64,000 nucleotides of DNA from Helicobacter himalayensis (lineage in GTDB: Bacteria > Campylobacterota > Campylobacteria > Campylobacterales > Helicobacteraceae), in NCBI RefSeq assembly GCF_001602095.1, contig NZ_CP014991.1:620001-684000 (forward strand). Direction: 5' to 3'. The notes under the pieces were generated by a model. The model ran no database searches and was not told the origin of the DNA. It saw only the letters and a list, made by a program, of their open reading frames with translations. A program made the position numbers and the translations under genes. Shown here one piece after another: positions 1 through 7,978 of this stretch; the first letter of the stretch is position 1; the number at the start of each line of letters is the position of its first letter.

Positions 1-558
1 GATTCTCTGCCTAGCGAGTTTAGAGACATTAATATTTTGGTAAATAACGCAGGGCTAGCACTAGGGCAGGTGGAGTTTGACAAGTTAAGCGTTGAAGATA
101 TTGATACGATGGTGGATACAAATATCAAGGGCTTTTTGTATATCGCGCGTGCGGTTATTCCGCTACTTAGGGTGCAAAAAGGTGCGCATATTTTTAATAT
201 CGGCTCGGTCGCGGCGCGTAACCCTTACTTTGGTGGGAATGTGTATTGTGGGACTAAGGCGTTTGTGGCGCAGTTTTCCATTGCGCTTAGAAATGACTTG
301 CGTGGAAGCAATATAAAGGTGACAAATATCGCGCCGGGCTTGTGCAAGACAGAGTTTAGCGAAGTGCGCTTTAAGGGCGATAAGGCGCGCGCGGATTCTT
401 TGTATGAGGGGACGAAGTTTATTAGCGCGCAGGATTTGAGCGAGGTGCTTTGCGCACTTGTGAGCTTGCCAGAGCATATCAATATCAATGAAATCGAACT
501 AATGCCTGTAACGCAGACTTGGGCAGGATTTCATATAGAAAAATTATCAGAATCTTAA
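1..558 (+). CDS. Short-chain dehydrogenase/reductase (SDR), 5' truncated
   Basis: The reading frame is open from the first base of the window, so the N-terminal part with the dinucleotide-binding glycine motif lies outside. Visible SDR hallmarks are the NNAG motif near the start, an IGS serine, and YCGTK (the YxxxK catalytic pair), followed by the typical IAPG segment. These place it in the classical SDR family, NAD(P)H-dependent and probably cytosolic, resembling the YdfG/3-hydroxy-acid dehydrogenase group. The substrate cannot be told from the sequence. An internal ATG at 37 is not the real start, since the conserved fold runs upstream of it. The next gene lies on the opposite strand. Confidence 0.85.
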   Translation, partial: DSLPSEFRDINILVNNAGLALGQVEFDKLSVEDIDTMVDTNIKGFLYIARAVIPLLRVQKGAHIFNIGSVAARNPYFGGNVYCGTKAFVAQFSIALRNDLRGSNIKVTNIAPGLCKTEFSEVRFKGDKARADSLYEGTKFISAQDLSEVLCALVSLPEHININEIELMPVTQTWAGFHIEKLSES

Positions 559-629
559 AAGTGCAAAAATTGTTCTCTTGGCATAATTATTTTTTATCGC
601 GCCGCTCTTTTTTACATTGTCATCATCAT

Positions 630-1703
630 TCACTCTAACACCGCGCCACTTTGGAGAATCTCCATATATTGCGCTTGCAAGGCTTTGTAATTGGGCAAAA
701 TATTTTCATTTAAGAGCGAAAAGGGATAAAGCACAAACTCGCGCCAATTGTCTGATTTGGTATAAATAAGCTCGGCGTGGATATCGCTAAAAGTGATTTT
801 TTGCTTAGAATCCTTATGGGCTTTCAAGCTTACTAGTGCGCCAATTTTGGTGCTTATGTCCTTTTGCCCGGAGAGAAAATTCCCTAGAGAGTAAATCACA
901 AGCGTGTCATCGATTTTTTCAATTGTTTGTAGGACATGCGGATGCGTGCCAATGATGAGATTTACGCCCTGTTTGCTTAAAAAGCGCGCAAGCTCGCGTT
1001 GTTCTTTGTTTGGCACAAACTCATATTCCACACCCCAATGCATTGAGACAATCAGCAAATCCACTTTTTTCCGCACCTGTGCAATGTCGCGCTTTAACAT
1101 CTCTTTGGTATAGACATTTACAAGATATTCTTTGCCTTGTGGTAGGGGGATTCCATTCGTGCCATAGGTGTAGGCAAGGAGTGCATATTTGATACCATTT
1201 TTTTCACGCACCTCTATTTTTGCACGAGAATCTGCACTTTCAAAGCTTCCTGCTGTGAGCAAATCTTTATTTTCTGCGCGTTTTTTATTCCAATATTCTA
1301 GCATTGCGCGGACGCCTTTTTCACCCCTATCAAGCGTGTGATTATTTGCTAAACTCACAAGATTAAATCCAAGATTAAGCATACAATCCCCAAATTCCTG
1401 CGGGGAATTAAAAGTTGGATAGCTACTTAGCCCAAGATTTTCACCCCCCAAAATCGTTTCTTGATTATAAAAACGTAAGTCATAGTCTTCCACCAAAGGC
1501 GCGATATGTTGTAGCATTGGCGCAAAATCAAAATTTTTAGAATCTGTGCTCTTTTGCGCCACCGCGCGCGCGTCCTCATACACGCTTTTATGCAAAAGCG
1601 CATCGCCAACCATCACAATACTTATTTCGCTAGATTCTCTCTCTTGCGCCCGCGTTACGCCAAAAGCTATAATACATACTAAAAACACTCTAAAAAGTTT
1701 CAT
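630..1703 (-). CDS. CapA-family secreted metallophosphatase-like protein
   Basis: The 357-residue protein starts with a probable signal peptide (about residues 1-19, ending TRAQ), so it is likely periplasmic or membrane-anchored. It shows the CapA/PgsA calcineurin-like layout: VGDALLH (33-38), ANNHTLDRG (119-127), MHWGVEY (221-227) and GTHPHVLQ (252-259), which carry the presumed metal ligands Asp, His and Asn. The family is named from poly-gamma-glutamate capsule synthesis, but nothing near it suggests such a capsule, so the real substrate is unknown. A good ribosome binding site (AAGGAG) precedes the ATG. It is divergent from citrate synthase, with about 100 bases between them. Confidence 0.8.
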   Translation of the reverse strand: MKLFRVFLVCIIAFGVTRAQERESSEISIVMVGDALLHKSVYEDARAVAQKSTDSKNFDFAPMLQHIAPLVEDYDLRFYNQETILGGENLGLSSYPTFNSPQEFGDCMLNLGFNLVSLANNHTLDRGEKGVRAMLEYWNKKRAENKDLLTAGSFESADSRAKIEVREKNGIKYALLAYTYGTNGIPLPQGKEYLVNVYTKEMLKRDIAQVRKKVDLLIVSMHWGVEYEFVPNKEQRELARFLSKQGVNLIIGTHPHVLQTIEKIDDTLVIYSLGNFLSGQKDISTKIGALVSLKAHKDSKQKITFSDIHAELIYTKSDNWREFVLYPFSLLNENILPNYKALQAQYMEILQSGAVLE

Positions 1704-1807
1704 TGTTTCTCCTTGAAATTTTAAAAAGTATAGTTAAAAATTCTTTAACCTTTTATTTATGAAATTATGCAACACTTTAAGCAGTCTTAAAATTAAGGAG
1801 GGTAAAG

Positions 1808-3091
1808 ATGGGAACTATCACTTTGACAAATAACCAAACCAATGAGAGTTTTGAGTTTGAGCTTATCGAATGTAATCGCGGACCTCAGGCGGTGGATTTT
1901 TCAAAGCTTTTTGAACGTACAAATATTTTTAGCTACGATCCGGGCTATGGAAGCACAGCGGGCTGTAAAAGCACGATTAGCTATATTGATGGGAAAAATG
2001 GCGTGCTTTTGTATAAGGGGATTCCTATTGAAGAGCTGGTGGAAAAACACTGCTTTACCGATGTTTGCAAGTTGCTTATTGCGGATTCTCTGCCAAAAAA
2101 TGAAACAGAATCTAAAGAATTTGATTTAGAATTGCGCCATCGTAGCTTTTTGCACGAAGGGCTTATAAATATCTTTAGCGCATTTCCTGATAATGCTCAC
2201 CCAATGGCTAATCTAAGTTCTGCTGTGGCGGCACTTTCAACCTTCTATGTGAATTACAAAGATAGCGAGGATAGCGAAGATTATCAAGTGATGGCAAATA
2301 GAATCATCGCTAAGATTCCCACACTTGTGGCATTTTCTTATCGTAATTCTGTGGGCGCGCCTTTTATTTACCCTGATATTGAGCGCTCTTATGTGGAAAA
2401 TTTTCTTTATATGTTGCGCGCCTATCCGCATAATCGCTTGAAAAATAGCCTAAGCGGCGAACAAGAGATTACCCCGCTTGAAGTGGAAGCGATGGATAAG
2501 ATTTTCACACTTCACGCAGATCACGGGCAAAATGCCTCTACAACCACCGTGCGCAATGTCGCATCCACGGGTGCGCACCCTTATGCAGCGATTTCTGCTG
2601 GGATTAACGCATTGTGGGGTGCTGCACATGGTGGGGCGAATGAAAAAGTGCTTGTACAACTTAATGAAATTGGCGATGTAAAAAATGTCGCAAAATTTGT
2701 CGAGCGTGCAAAAGATAAGAGCGATCCATTTAGGCTTATGGGTTTTGGGCATCGCGTGTATAAGAGCTACGATCCACGCGCAAAGACTATCAAGGCGCTG
2801 AAAAATGAGCTTGACAAAAAAGGCATAAGAATGGATCATCGCCTAAGCGATATCGCTGAAAGACTTGAAGAAGTGGCTTTGAGTGATGATTATTTCAAAG
2901 AGCGCGGATTGTATCCAAATGTGGATTTTTACAGCGGAATTATTTTGAGTGCGCTTAAAATCCCTGTCTCGCTTTTTACGCCGATTTTTGTTATCGGTAG
3001 AATGCCGGGCTGGTGCGCGCAACTCATCGAGCATATCAAAGATCCAACCACGAGAATCACCCGTCCAAGGCAAGTGTATATCGGTGAATAA
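1808..3091 (+). CDS. gltA: Citrate synthase
   Basis: Type II citrate synthase of 427 residues, the usual family length; it condenses acetyl-CoA with oxaloacetate at entry to the TCA cycle in the cytosol. Catalytic landmarks are the LHADH segment, the GAAHGGAN histidine, the [12 protein letters not shown] motif and NVDFYSGI with the catalytic aspartate. The ATG at 1808 follows an AGGAGGG ribosome binding site. It appears monocistronic: a divergent gene lies upstream and a strong hairpin terminator lies 28 bases after the stop. Confidence 0.97.
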   Translation: MGTITLTNNQTNESFEFELIECNRGPQAVDFSKLFERTNIFSYDPGYGSTAGCKSTISYIDGKNGVLLYKGIPIEELVEKHCFTDVCKLLIADSLPKNETESKEFDLELRHRSFLHEGLINIFSAFPDNAHPMANLSSAVAALSTFYVNYKDSEDSEDYQVMANRIIAKIPTLVAFSYRNSVGAPFIYPDIERSYVENFLYMLRAYPHNRLKNSLSGEQEITPLEVEAMDKIFTLHADHGQNASTTTVRNVASTGAHPYAAISAGINALWGAAHGGANEKVLVQLNEIGDVKNVAKFVERAKDKSDPFRLMGFGHRVYKSYDPRAKTIKALKNELDKKGIRMDHRLSDIAERLEEVALSDDYFKERGLYPNVDFYSGIILSALKIPVSLFTPIFVIGRMPGWCAQLIEHIKDPTTRITRPRQVYIGE

Positions 3092-3118
3092 TCCTTGCAA
3101 ATAATTTTTGTTAAAAGT

Positions 3119-3170
3119 TAGAATCTTGCTTGAAGGTGAGTGTTTTTAGAGCAAGATTCTAGCCCTTTTT
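3119..3170 (+). terminator. Rho-independent terminator of gltA
   Basis: A perfect 12-base inverted repeat (arms 3119-3130 and 3150-3161, sequence TAGAATCTTGCT and its complement) with a 19-base loop, followed by GCCCTTTTT. It sits just after the citrate synthase stop. Both arms carry the over-represented AGAWTCT word discussed in the findings. Confidence 0.85.
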
Positions 3171-3239
3171 AGTGTGCTAGATTTTCTTTTAAAAGTATGG
3201 GAGAAAAAGCTTTTTTGCGATGATTGTTTGCACGGGATT

Positions 3240-4472
3240 TTAATTGCTCGTGCGGTAGCGGAATTGTCCTTTGCGTAAAACCATGCTTAAGCCACCAATA
3301 CTTAAAAGCCAGCGGTTTTCAATGGTATTTTTCATAAATGCCGCGATCTCTCCGCGCAAATGCTTGCCAAACACTACGCCCACGCCATCTGTATGCCCGA
3401 TACTGCAAATTGTCCCACGATGGATAAAATTAAAATCCTCTTTTATCTCCCTGCCTTTAACAATGCTAGCCAAAATCTTTGCCACATAATCGCCCATTTG
3501 CGCGGATAGCTGCGCGGTTGGTGCGTGTATCACATCTTTTGAGCTAGCCTTAGCACAATCGCCCACGACAAAAATCTCTGGATACTCAAAACAGCGCAAT
3601 TTAGAATCCACCTCAATGCGCCCACGCGTATTTTTGAGTGCGGAATTTTGCACAATATCGCTACCGCGCACACCTGCGCCCCATAAAATTGTGTTTCCTC
3701 TAATCTCTTGTTGCGCACCATCTTTTTCAATCACCACGCCGTTAGCCTTGCATTCCACAACTTCCGCGCCTGTTATAAACTCTACGCCAAGCTTTGTGAG
3801 CTTTTTTACAGCCGCTTCGGATAAGCTTTTGTCAAAAATGGGTAGAATCTGCCCGCTACGCCCGATACACACAACTTTTGGAATCTTAGGATTGATACCA
3901 CAAATTTCGCATAAATCCCCTAGTTGTGTCGCTAGCTCTGCGGCAAATTCAATACTTGTAAATCCCGTGCCACACACAATTACACGCAAATCATTTTGAT
4001 CTTGAGTGAGCGCGTAGTCTTTAAATTTGTTTTCGATATTTTTTGTGAGTTTGAGCGCGGCATTGAGCGAAGAGAGTTTATAGGCGTATTTATCCACGCC
4101 TTTGATACCAAAAGTTTCGGGCTTAAAGCCTAGCGCTATCACCAAATAATCATACTGATACCCGCTACGTCTGCAAATGACTTGCTTTTTGTCAGGGTGG
4201 ATTTCTAGCACTTTATCTTTGATAAAGGTGACTTTTGAAAGATTAAGAATCTTGCGGTAGTAGATTCTGGCTTTGCGCGCGCTAAGCGTGCCGATAGCGA
4301 CTTTGTGTAAAAGTGTGGTTTGATAGTGGTAGTCGTGTTTGCTTATAAGAGTGATTTCTGCTTGATTTTCTTCTAATATGCTTTGCAAGCCAAGTGCTAC
4401 CTTTAGCCCACCATAGCCACCGCCCAAGATAAGGATTTTTGGGATTCTGTGTTGTGATTTTTGCTCCTCCAT
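3240..4472 (-). CDS. NAD(P)/FAD-dependent oxidoreductase, type II NADH dehydrogenase-like
   Basis: The 410-residue protein has the two-Rossmann layout of NDH-2: an FAD-binding ILILGGGYGGLKVAL near residues 13-27, an NADH-binding VIVCGTGFTSIEFAAEL near residue 164, and a second FAD contact IFVVGDCAKAS near residue 300. The C-terminal part is hydrophobic/basic, as expected for peripheral binding to the inner membrane. The likely role is non-proton-pumping NADH:quinone oxidation. Related flavoproteins such as sulfide:quinone reductase share this fold, but the conserved cysteines of that family are not evident here. An AGGAG site lies upstream of the ATG. It is monocistronic and convergent with gltA. 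Confidence 0.8.
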   Translation of the reverse strand: MEEQKSQHRIPKILILGGGYGGLKVALGLQSILEENQAEITLISKHDYHYQTTLLHKVAIGTLSARKARIYYRKILNLSKVTFIKDKVLEIHPDKKQVICRRSGYQYDYLVIALGFKPETFGIKGVDKYAYKLSSLNAALKLTKNIENKFKDYALTQDQNDLRVIVCGTGFTSIEFAAELATQLGDLCEICGINPKIPKVVCIGRSGQILPIFDKSLSEAAVKKLTKLGVEFITGAEVVECKANGVVIEKDGAQQEIRGNTILWGAGVRGSDIVQNSALKNTRGRIEVDSKLRCFEYPEIFVVGDCAKASSKDVIHAPTAQLSAQMGDYVAKILASIVKGREIKEDFNFIHRGTICSIGHTDGVGVVFGKHLRGEIAAFMKNTIENRWLLSIGGLSMVLRKGQFRYRTSN

Positions 4473-4661
4473 AAAGTTCCTCCTTGTGTTGTAAAAAAAG
4501 CAATTAATCGCGTAGATAATAAAGCATTTTTACCAACAAATAGAACAAAAAAGTTAAATTATTTTTTACCTAAGCAGAAATGTAAAGCCAAGAGCCTTTA
4601 AGTGCAAAATACGCGCTTTCAATGTAAAATGCGATTTTTAAAAAATTCCAAAGGAGTGAAA

Positions 4662-5822
4662 ATGCAGTTGCAGGGGCATAAAGATGTTGTGTATTTAGCG
4701 AGTTTAGATTCTTTTCGTGGGATTGGTGCATTTTGCGTTGTGGTATATCATCTTTTTGTGGTGGGTGGTTTTAGTGAATGGGCTTTTTTCCGCAATAGTC
4801 ATTTGTTTGTTCCGCTCTTTTTTGTGCTAAGTGGCTTTATAATCCCCTATGTGTATGATAGAAATAATTTTAGTTTTGCTAAATTTATGCGCACGCGATT
4901 TTTCCGCATTATACCGCTGCATTGGCTTATGCTACTTACTTTTATTTTGCTAGAGTTTGGGAATCTTTTTGTATTTCATTTTTTACACATACAACTAAAA
5001 AATGAGCCTTTTACGGATACCAAAGCATTAAGTGAGTTGGTCCCAAATTTTTTACTTTTGCAGTCGTGGTTGCCTTTCACAGAATCTTTATCTTTCAATG
5101 GTCCAAGCTGGAGTTTAAGCGTGGAGTGGTATGCGTATGTCTTTTTTGGGTTTTGTATGTTTTTGCCAAAGGTATTGCGTTATGGGATTTTTTGTGCGAT
5201 TGTAGTGGGTTATTATGCAGGTGCATTGGAGTTTTTGCGTTATGAGGCAAGGGAAGGGTTGCTGTATTTTGCAGGCGGAGTGTTGAGTTATTTTATTTTT
5301 ACCCAGATTCTAAAAATGCGTATTTTTCTGCAAAAATGGTGCAAAAGTGCGTGTGTGGGATTTGGCATATTAGAGATTGCTGTTGTGGTATTTGCTGGTA
5401 TTATAGTTGGCTTTGGCATGCGTAATTTAGCGCTTTTAAGTTTTTCATTACTCATTCTTACTTTTGCGCTTTCAAATTATAGAAATGCTCTAGCTTGTGG
5501 GGGGGGGGCAATAGATAGATTTTTATGCTTAAAGCCCTTTAGATATTTAGGTAAAATTTCTTACACAATCTACATAACACATTTTTTTCTCATAAGCGTT
5601 ATGAAAGCTCTTAGCGCGCTTTTATCTAAAAAACTCAATTTTTATCAAATGATACCTATGGCTTCCGGAGACGGTGATACGAAGCTTTATATTGATTTTG
5701 GAAGTAGCCTTTTGGCGAATATTTATCTTGCGCTTAATATTATTTTGGTGTTGCTTTTGGCGGATTTTTTGTATCGCGTGGTTGAAAAGCCATGTATCAA
5801 TTTTGGCAAGCGTAAAACCTAA
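4662..5822 (+). CDS. Membrane O-acyltransferase (OafA/Acyl_transf_3), phase-variable G10 tract, in frame
   Basis: Multi-spanning membrane acyltransferase of 386 residues from the ATG at 4662, which follows AAAGGAG; an in-frame ATG at 4602 lacks such a site. The family transfers acetyl or other acyl groups onto surface sugars. Visible landmarks are SFRGIGAFCVVVYHLF (with the catalytic His) near the N-terminus, RFFRIIPLHW, NGPSWSLSVEWYAY, and the terminal KISYTIYITHFF. A run of ten G (5499-5508) encodes Gly-Gly-Gly near residue 280 and is in frame, so the gene is ON here; a change of one or two bases would remove the last four or so helices. The acceptor is probably LPS O-antigen or another surface glycan (inference). 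It is more T-rich than its neighbours. Confidence 0.88.
   Translation: MQLQGHKDVVYLASLDSFRGIGAFCVVVYHLFVVGGFSEWAFFRNSHLFVPLFFVLSGFIIPYVYDRNNFSFAKFMRTRFFRIIPLHWLMLLTFILLEFGNLFVFHFLHIQLKNEPFTDTKALSELVPNFLLLQSWLPFTESLSFNGPSWSLSVEWYAYVFFGFCMFLPKVLRYGIFCAIVVGYYAGALEFLRYEAREGLLYFAGGVLSYFIFTQILKMRIFLQKWCKSACVGFGILEIAVVVFAGIIVGFGMRNLALLSFSLLILTFALSNYRNALACGGGAIDRFLCLKPFRYLGKISYTIYITHFFLISVMKALSALLSKKLNFYQMIPMASGDGDTKLYIDFGSSLLANIYLALNIILVLLLADFLYRVVEKPCINFGKRKT
5499..5508 (+). repeat. Poly-G tract (G10) inside acyltransferase gene
   Basis: Ten consecutive G within the open acyltransferase frame. Tracts of this kind mutate by slipped-strand mispairing in Helicobacter and Campylobacter and switch genes on and off. 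Lengths of 7, 10 or 13 keep this frame open. Confidence 0.9.
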
Positions 5823-5846
5823 TTTAAAGTTTAGTGCGTTACAATG
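5815..5846 (+). repeat. Direct repeat copy A, includes promoter-like TACAAT
   Basis: A 32-base segment beginning at the acyltransferase stop, matching 6893-6925 at 29 of 32 positions plus a one-base indel. It contains TACAAT (5840-5845), a plausible -10 box driving the fucosyltransferase, whose ATG is 66 bases further on. Confidence 0.75.
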
Positions 5847-5911
5847 AAAGTCAAAAATATATAATCTTTTATAGAAATATCTTGTATAAAAAAACTCAAG
5901 GTTGAGACATA

Positions 5912-6893
5912 ATGATTGTGAGATTACAAGGTGGATTGGGAAATCAACTCTTTCAATATGCTTTTGCACTAAGATTAACTGAGTTTGGTTATGATGTGGC
6001 TTTGGACGCGATTGAATATAATTGTAGTTTATTTGCCCCCCCCCCCCTTATTAAGCCAAACAAAAGATGCAAGAGAGCTAGAGTTAAGATTTTTTAATAT
6101 CTCGTTGCCTATTTTAAATTTTTCACCACAACCTTTAAATGCGCGTAATTTTTTATTTTATAAAGTGTTTTCTCATAGACTTATAGATAAATTGCATTTG
6201 CGCCGTTACTATGATAAGTTTTTTTGCATCAATGAATCTCGCAGTATAAAACAAAAGATTCTAAATAATCACCATTTTTCCAATCAAGCTTATTTTGTTG
6301 GGTTTTTTGCCGATCCTGATTTTTTTCATACATTTCGCAGTAGTCTTTTAAACGAATTTACTTTAAAAATCGCGCCAAGCAGAGAAAACAAAGCTATCAA
6401 AGAACATATTTTAAATGCACACAATGCAACTTTTTTGCACATAAGGCGTGGAGATTTTTTGCAAGATAAGCATTGGAAATATGTAAAACTTGGTAAGGCG
6501 TATTATGAGGGAGCTTTAAAGGCACTAAAAGCGCGCCTTAAGAGAGCTACAATTTTTGTTTTTAGCAATGATATTGTGTGGTGCAAGAAATATTTTTTGG
6601 GATTTTTGTCCTCAGAGGTTAAAAAAGATTTGGAATTTGTTTTTGTAGATAACAACACCGAAGCACACGCATGCTTTGAATTAGACCTTATGCGCAGCGC
6701 ACAGCACGCTATTATGGCAAATTCTACTTTTAGCTGGTGGGCGGCTTATTTGATAGAAAATATTCAAAAGGTGGTTATTATGCCGAGTGCTTTTAACTAT
6801 AATCCACAATTGCAGTCAAAGAGATTGCAGCTCAAGAATTATGTAAAGATTGATTATATTTGGGGTGGTGATATAAGGCAAGTACTTTATTGA
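5912..6893 (+). pseudogene. Alpha-1,2-fucosyltransferase (GT11, FutC-like), phase OFF by C12 frameshift
   Basis: The N-terminal part is read from ATG 5912 (GGLGNQLFQYAFALRL, the GDP-fucose transferase start) and reaches a C12 tract; the frame then runs to a stop at 6095-6097, giving only 61 residues. The rest of the protein continues in another frame to 6893 with the GT11 signatures HIRRGDF and NSTFSWWAAYLIEN. Loss of one C (C11) or gain of two (C14) would join the halves into about 326 residues. The same arrangement is known for H. pylori futC, which makes Lewis Y/H-type antigens on LPS. It is therefore best read as a contingency gene in the OFF state, not a decayed pseudogene, unless the tract length is a sequencing error. 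Confidence 0.92.
6036..6047 (+). repeat. Poly-C tract (C12) switching the fucosyltransferase
   Basis: Twelve consecutive C. Upstream codons place GCC at 6035; the downstream frame resumes at TTA 6048. Thirteen bases lie between, so the frames are out of phase; 11 or 14 C restore them. Confidence 0.95.
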
Positions 6894-6925
6894 AACCTAA
6901 ATTTAAATTTTAGTATGTTACAATG
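6893..6925 (+). repeat. Direct repeat copy B with pheS -10 promoter element
   Basis: Second copy of the 32-base repeat, starting on the last base of the fucosyltransferase stop. It holds TACAAT at 6919-6924, a good -10 element for pheS. The two copies exactly bracket the fucosyltransferase gene. Confidence 0.75.
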
Positions 6926-6967
6926 CGCGCCTTTTAGTTGTATTTTTATTTAAAAAAGGCGGAAGTG

Positions 6968-7978
6968 TTGGAAAAATTAGAGCAAATAAAAGGAAAGATT
7001 GCTAAAGGCTTTGAGGAAATCAAGAATCTTGAGGCGTTAGAAAATCTGCGTATTGAGATTATGGGGAAAAAGGGTGAGCTTACTGCGCTTTTTAGTAGCC
7101 TTAAGGCTTTAGGTGAAGAGGAAAAAAAGGCTTTTGCAAAAGAGCTAAATTCTGTGCGTTCAGAGTTTGAATCTAAGCTAGATTCTCTTAAGGCTAAACT
7201 TTCACAAGAGGAGCTTGGCAGAAAATTACGGAAAGAATATCTTGACACCTCGCTTTTTACTGCCTTGAAGCCAAAAAGTCTCGGACACCCGGTAAATCAG
7301 GTAATGGAGCGTATTATCGAGTATTTTACTTGTATTAATTTTTCTATCCAAAGCGGACCTTTAGTAGAAGATGATTTTCATAATTTTGAAGCGCTCAATC
7401 TGCCTAAATTCCACCCCGCACGCGATATGCAAGATACATTTTATTTCAAAGATCTTGCGCTTTTACGCACGCACACTTCCCCCGTGCAAATCCGCACTAT
7501 GCAAAAATCTTCAATCCCAATCCGCATCATCGCACCGGGTGCTGTGTTTAGGCGCGATTATGACTTGACGCATTCACCGATGTTCCATCAAGTAGAAGGG
7601 CTTGTCGTGGATCAAGCGGGCAAGGTGAGCTTTGCAAACCTTAAATACATTTTAGAGGATTTTTTGCGCGCAATGTTTGGTGATGTGAAAGTGCGCTTCC
7701 GCTCAAGCTTTTTTCCATTCACAGAGCCAAGTGCGGAGGTGGATATAAGCTGTGTGTTTTGTGGAGGTGTAGGCTGTCGCGTTTGCTCGCATACAGGCTG
7801 GCTTGAGGTGCTGGGCTGTGGAGTTGTAGATGAGAATGTCTTTAAAGCCGTGGGGTATGAAAATGTGAGCGGTTATGCCTTTGGGCTTGGGGTTGAGCGT
7901 TTTGCGATGCTTATACACAGGGTGAATGATTTGCGGAGCTTTTTTGAGACTGATTTGCGTGTATTGGAGCAATTTTAG
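6968..7978 (+). CDS. pheS: Phenylalanyl-tRNA synthetase alpha subunit
   Basis: Charges tRNA-Phe together with PheT as an alpha2-beta2 enzyme. Class II catalytic-core landmarks are plain: [14 protein letters not shown]-like segment, [39 protein letters not shown] (motif 2), [16 protein letters not shown] and [10 protein letters not shown] (motif 3). The start is taken as TTG 6968, which has AAGG eight bases upstream; an in-frame TTG at 6938 lacks a clear site. The N-terminal 90 residues form the usual tRNA-binding coiled coil. The stop abuts the ATG of pheT directly, so the two are translated together. Confidence 0.96.
   Translation: MEKLEQIKGKIAKGFEEIKNLEALENLRIEIMGKKGELTALFSSLKALGEEEKKAFAKELNSVRSEFESKLDSLKAKLSQEELGRKLRKEYLDTSLFTALKPKSLGHPVNQVMERIIEYFTCINFSIQSGPLVEDDFHNFEALNLPKFHPARDMQDTFYFKDLALLRTHTSPVQIRTMQKSSIPIRIIAPGAVFRRDYDLTHSPMFHQVEGLVVDQAGKVSFANLKYILEDFLRAMFGDVKVRFRSSFFPFTEPSAEVDISCVFCGGVGCRVCSHTGWLEVLGCGVVDENVFKAVGYENVSGYAFGLGVERFAMLIHRVNDLRSFFETDLRVLEQF

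Noticed and set aside
1442-1449. C6 run in the CapA-like gene as a switch
   Set aside because: Six bases are too short for appreciable slippage and the frame is intact.
5985-6893. Separate gene starting at ATG 5985
   Set aside because: Its first residues are an out-of-frame shadow of the fucosyltransferase start, with no ribosome site; the conserved GGLGNQ start is in the other frame, so this is one gene broken at the C12 tract.
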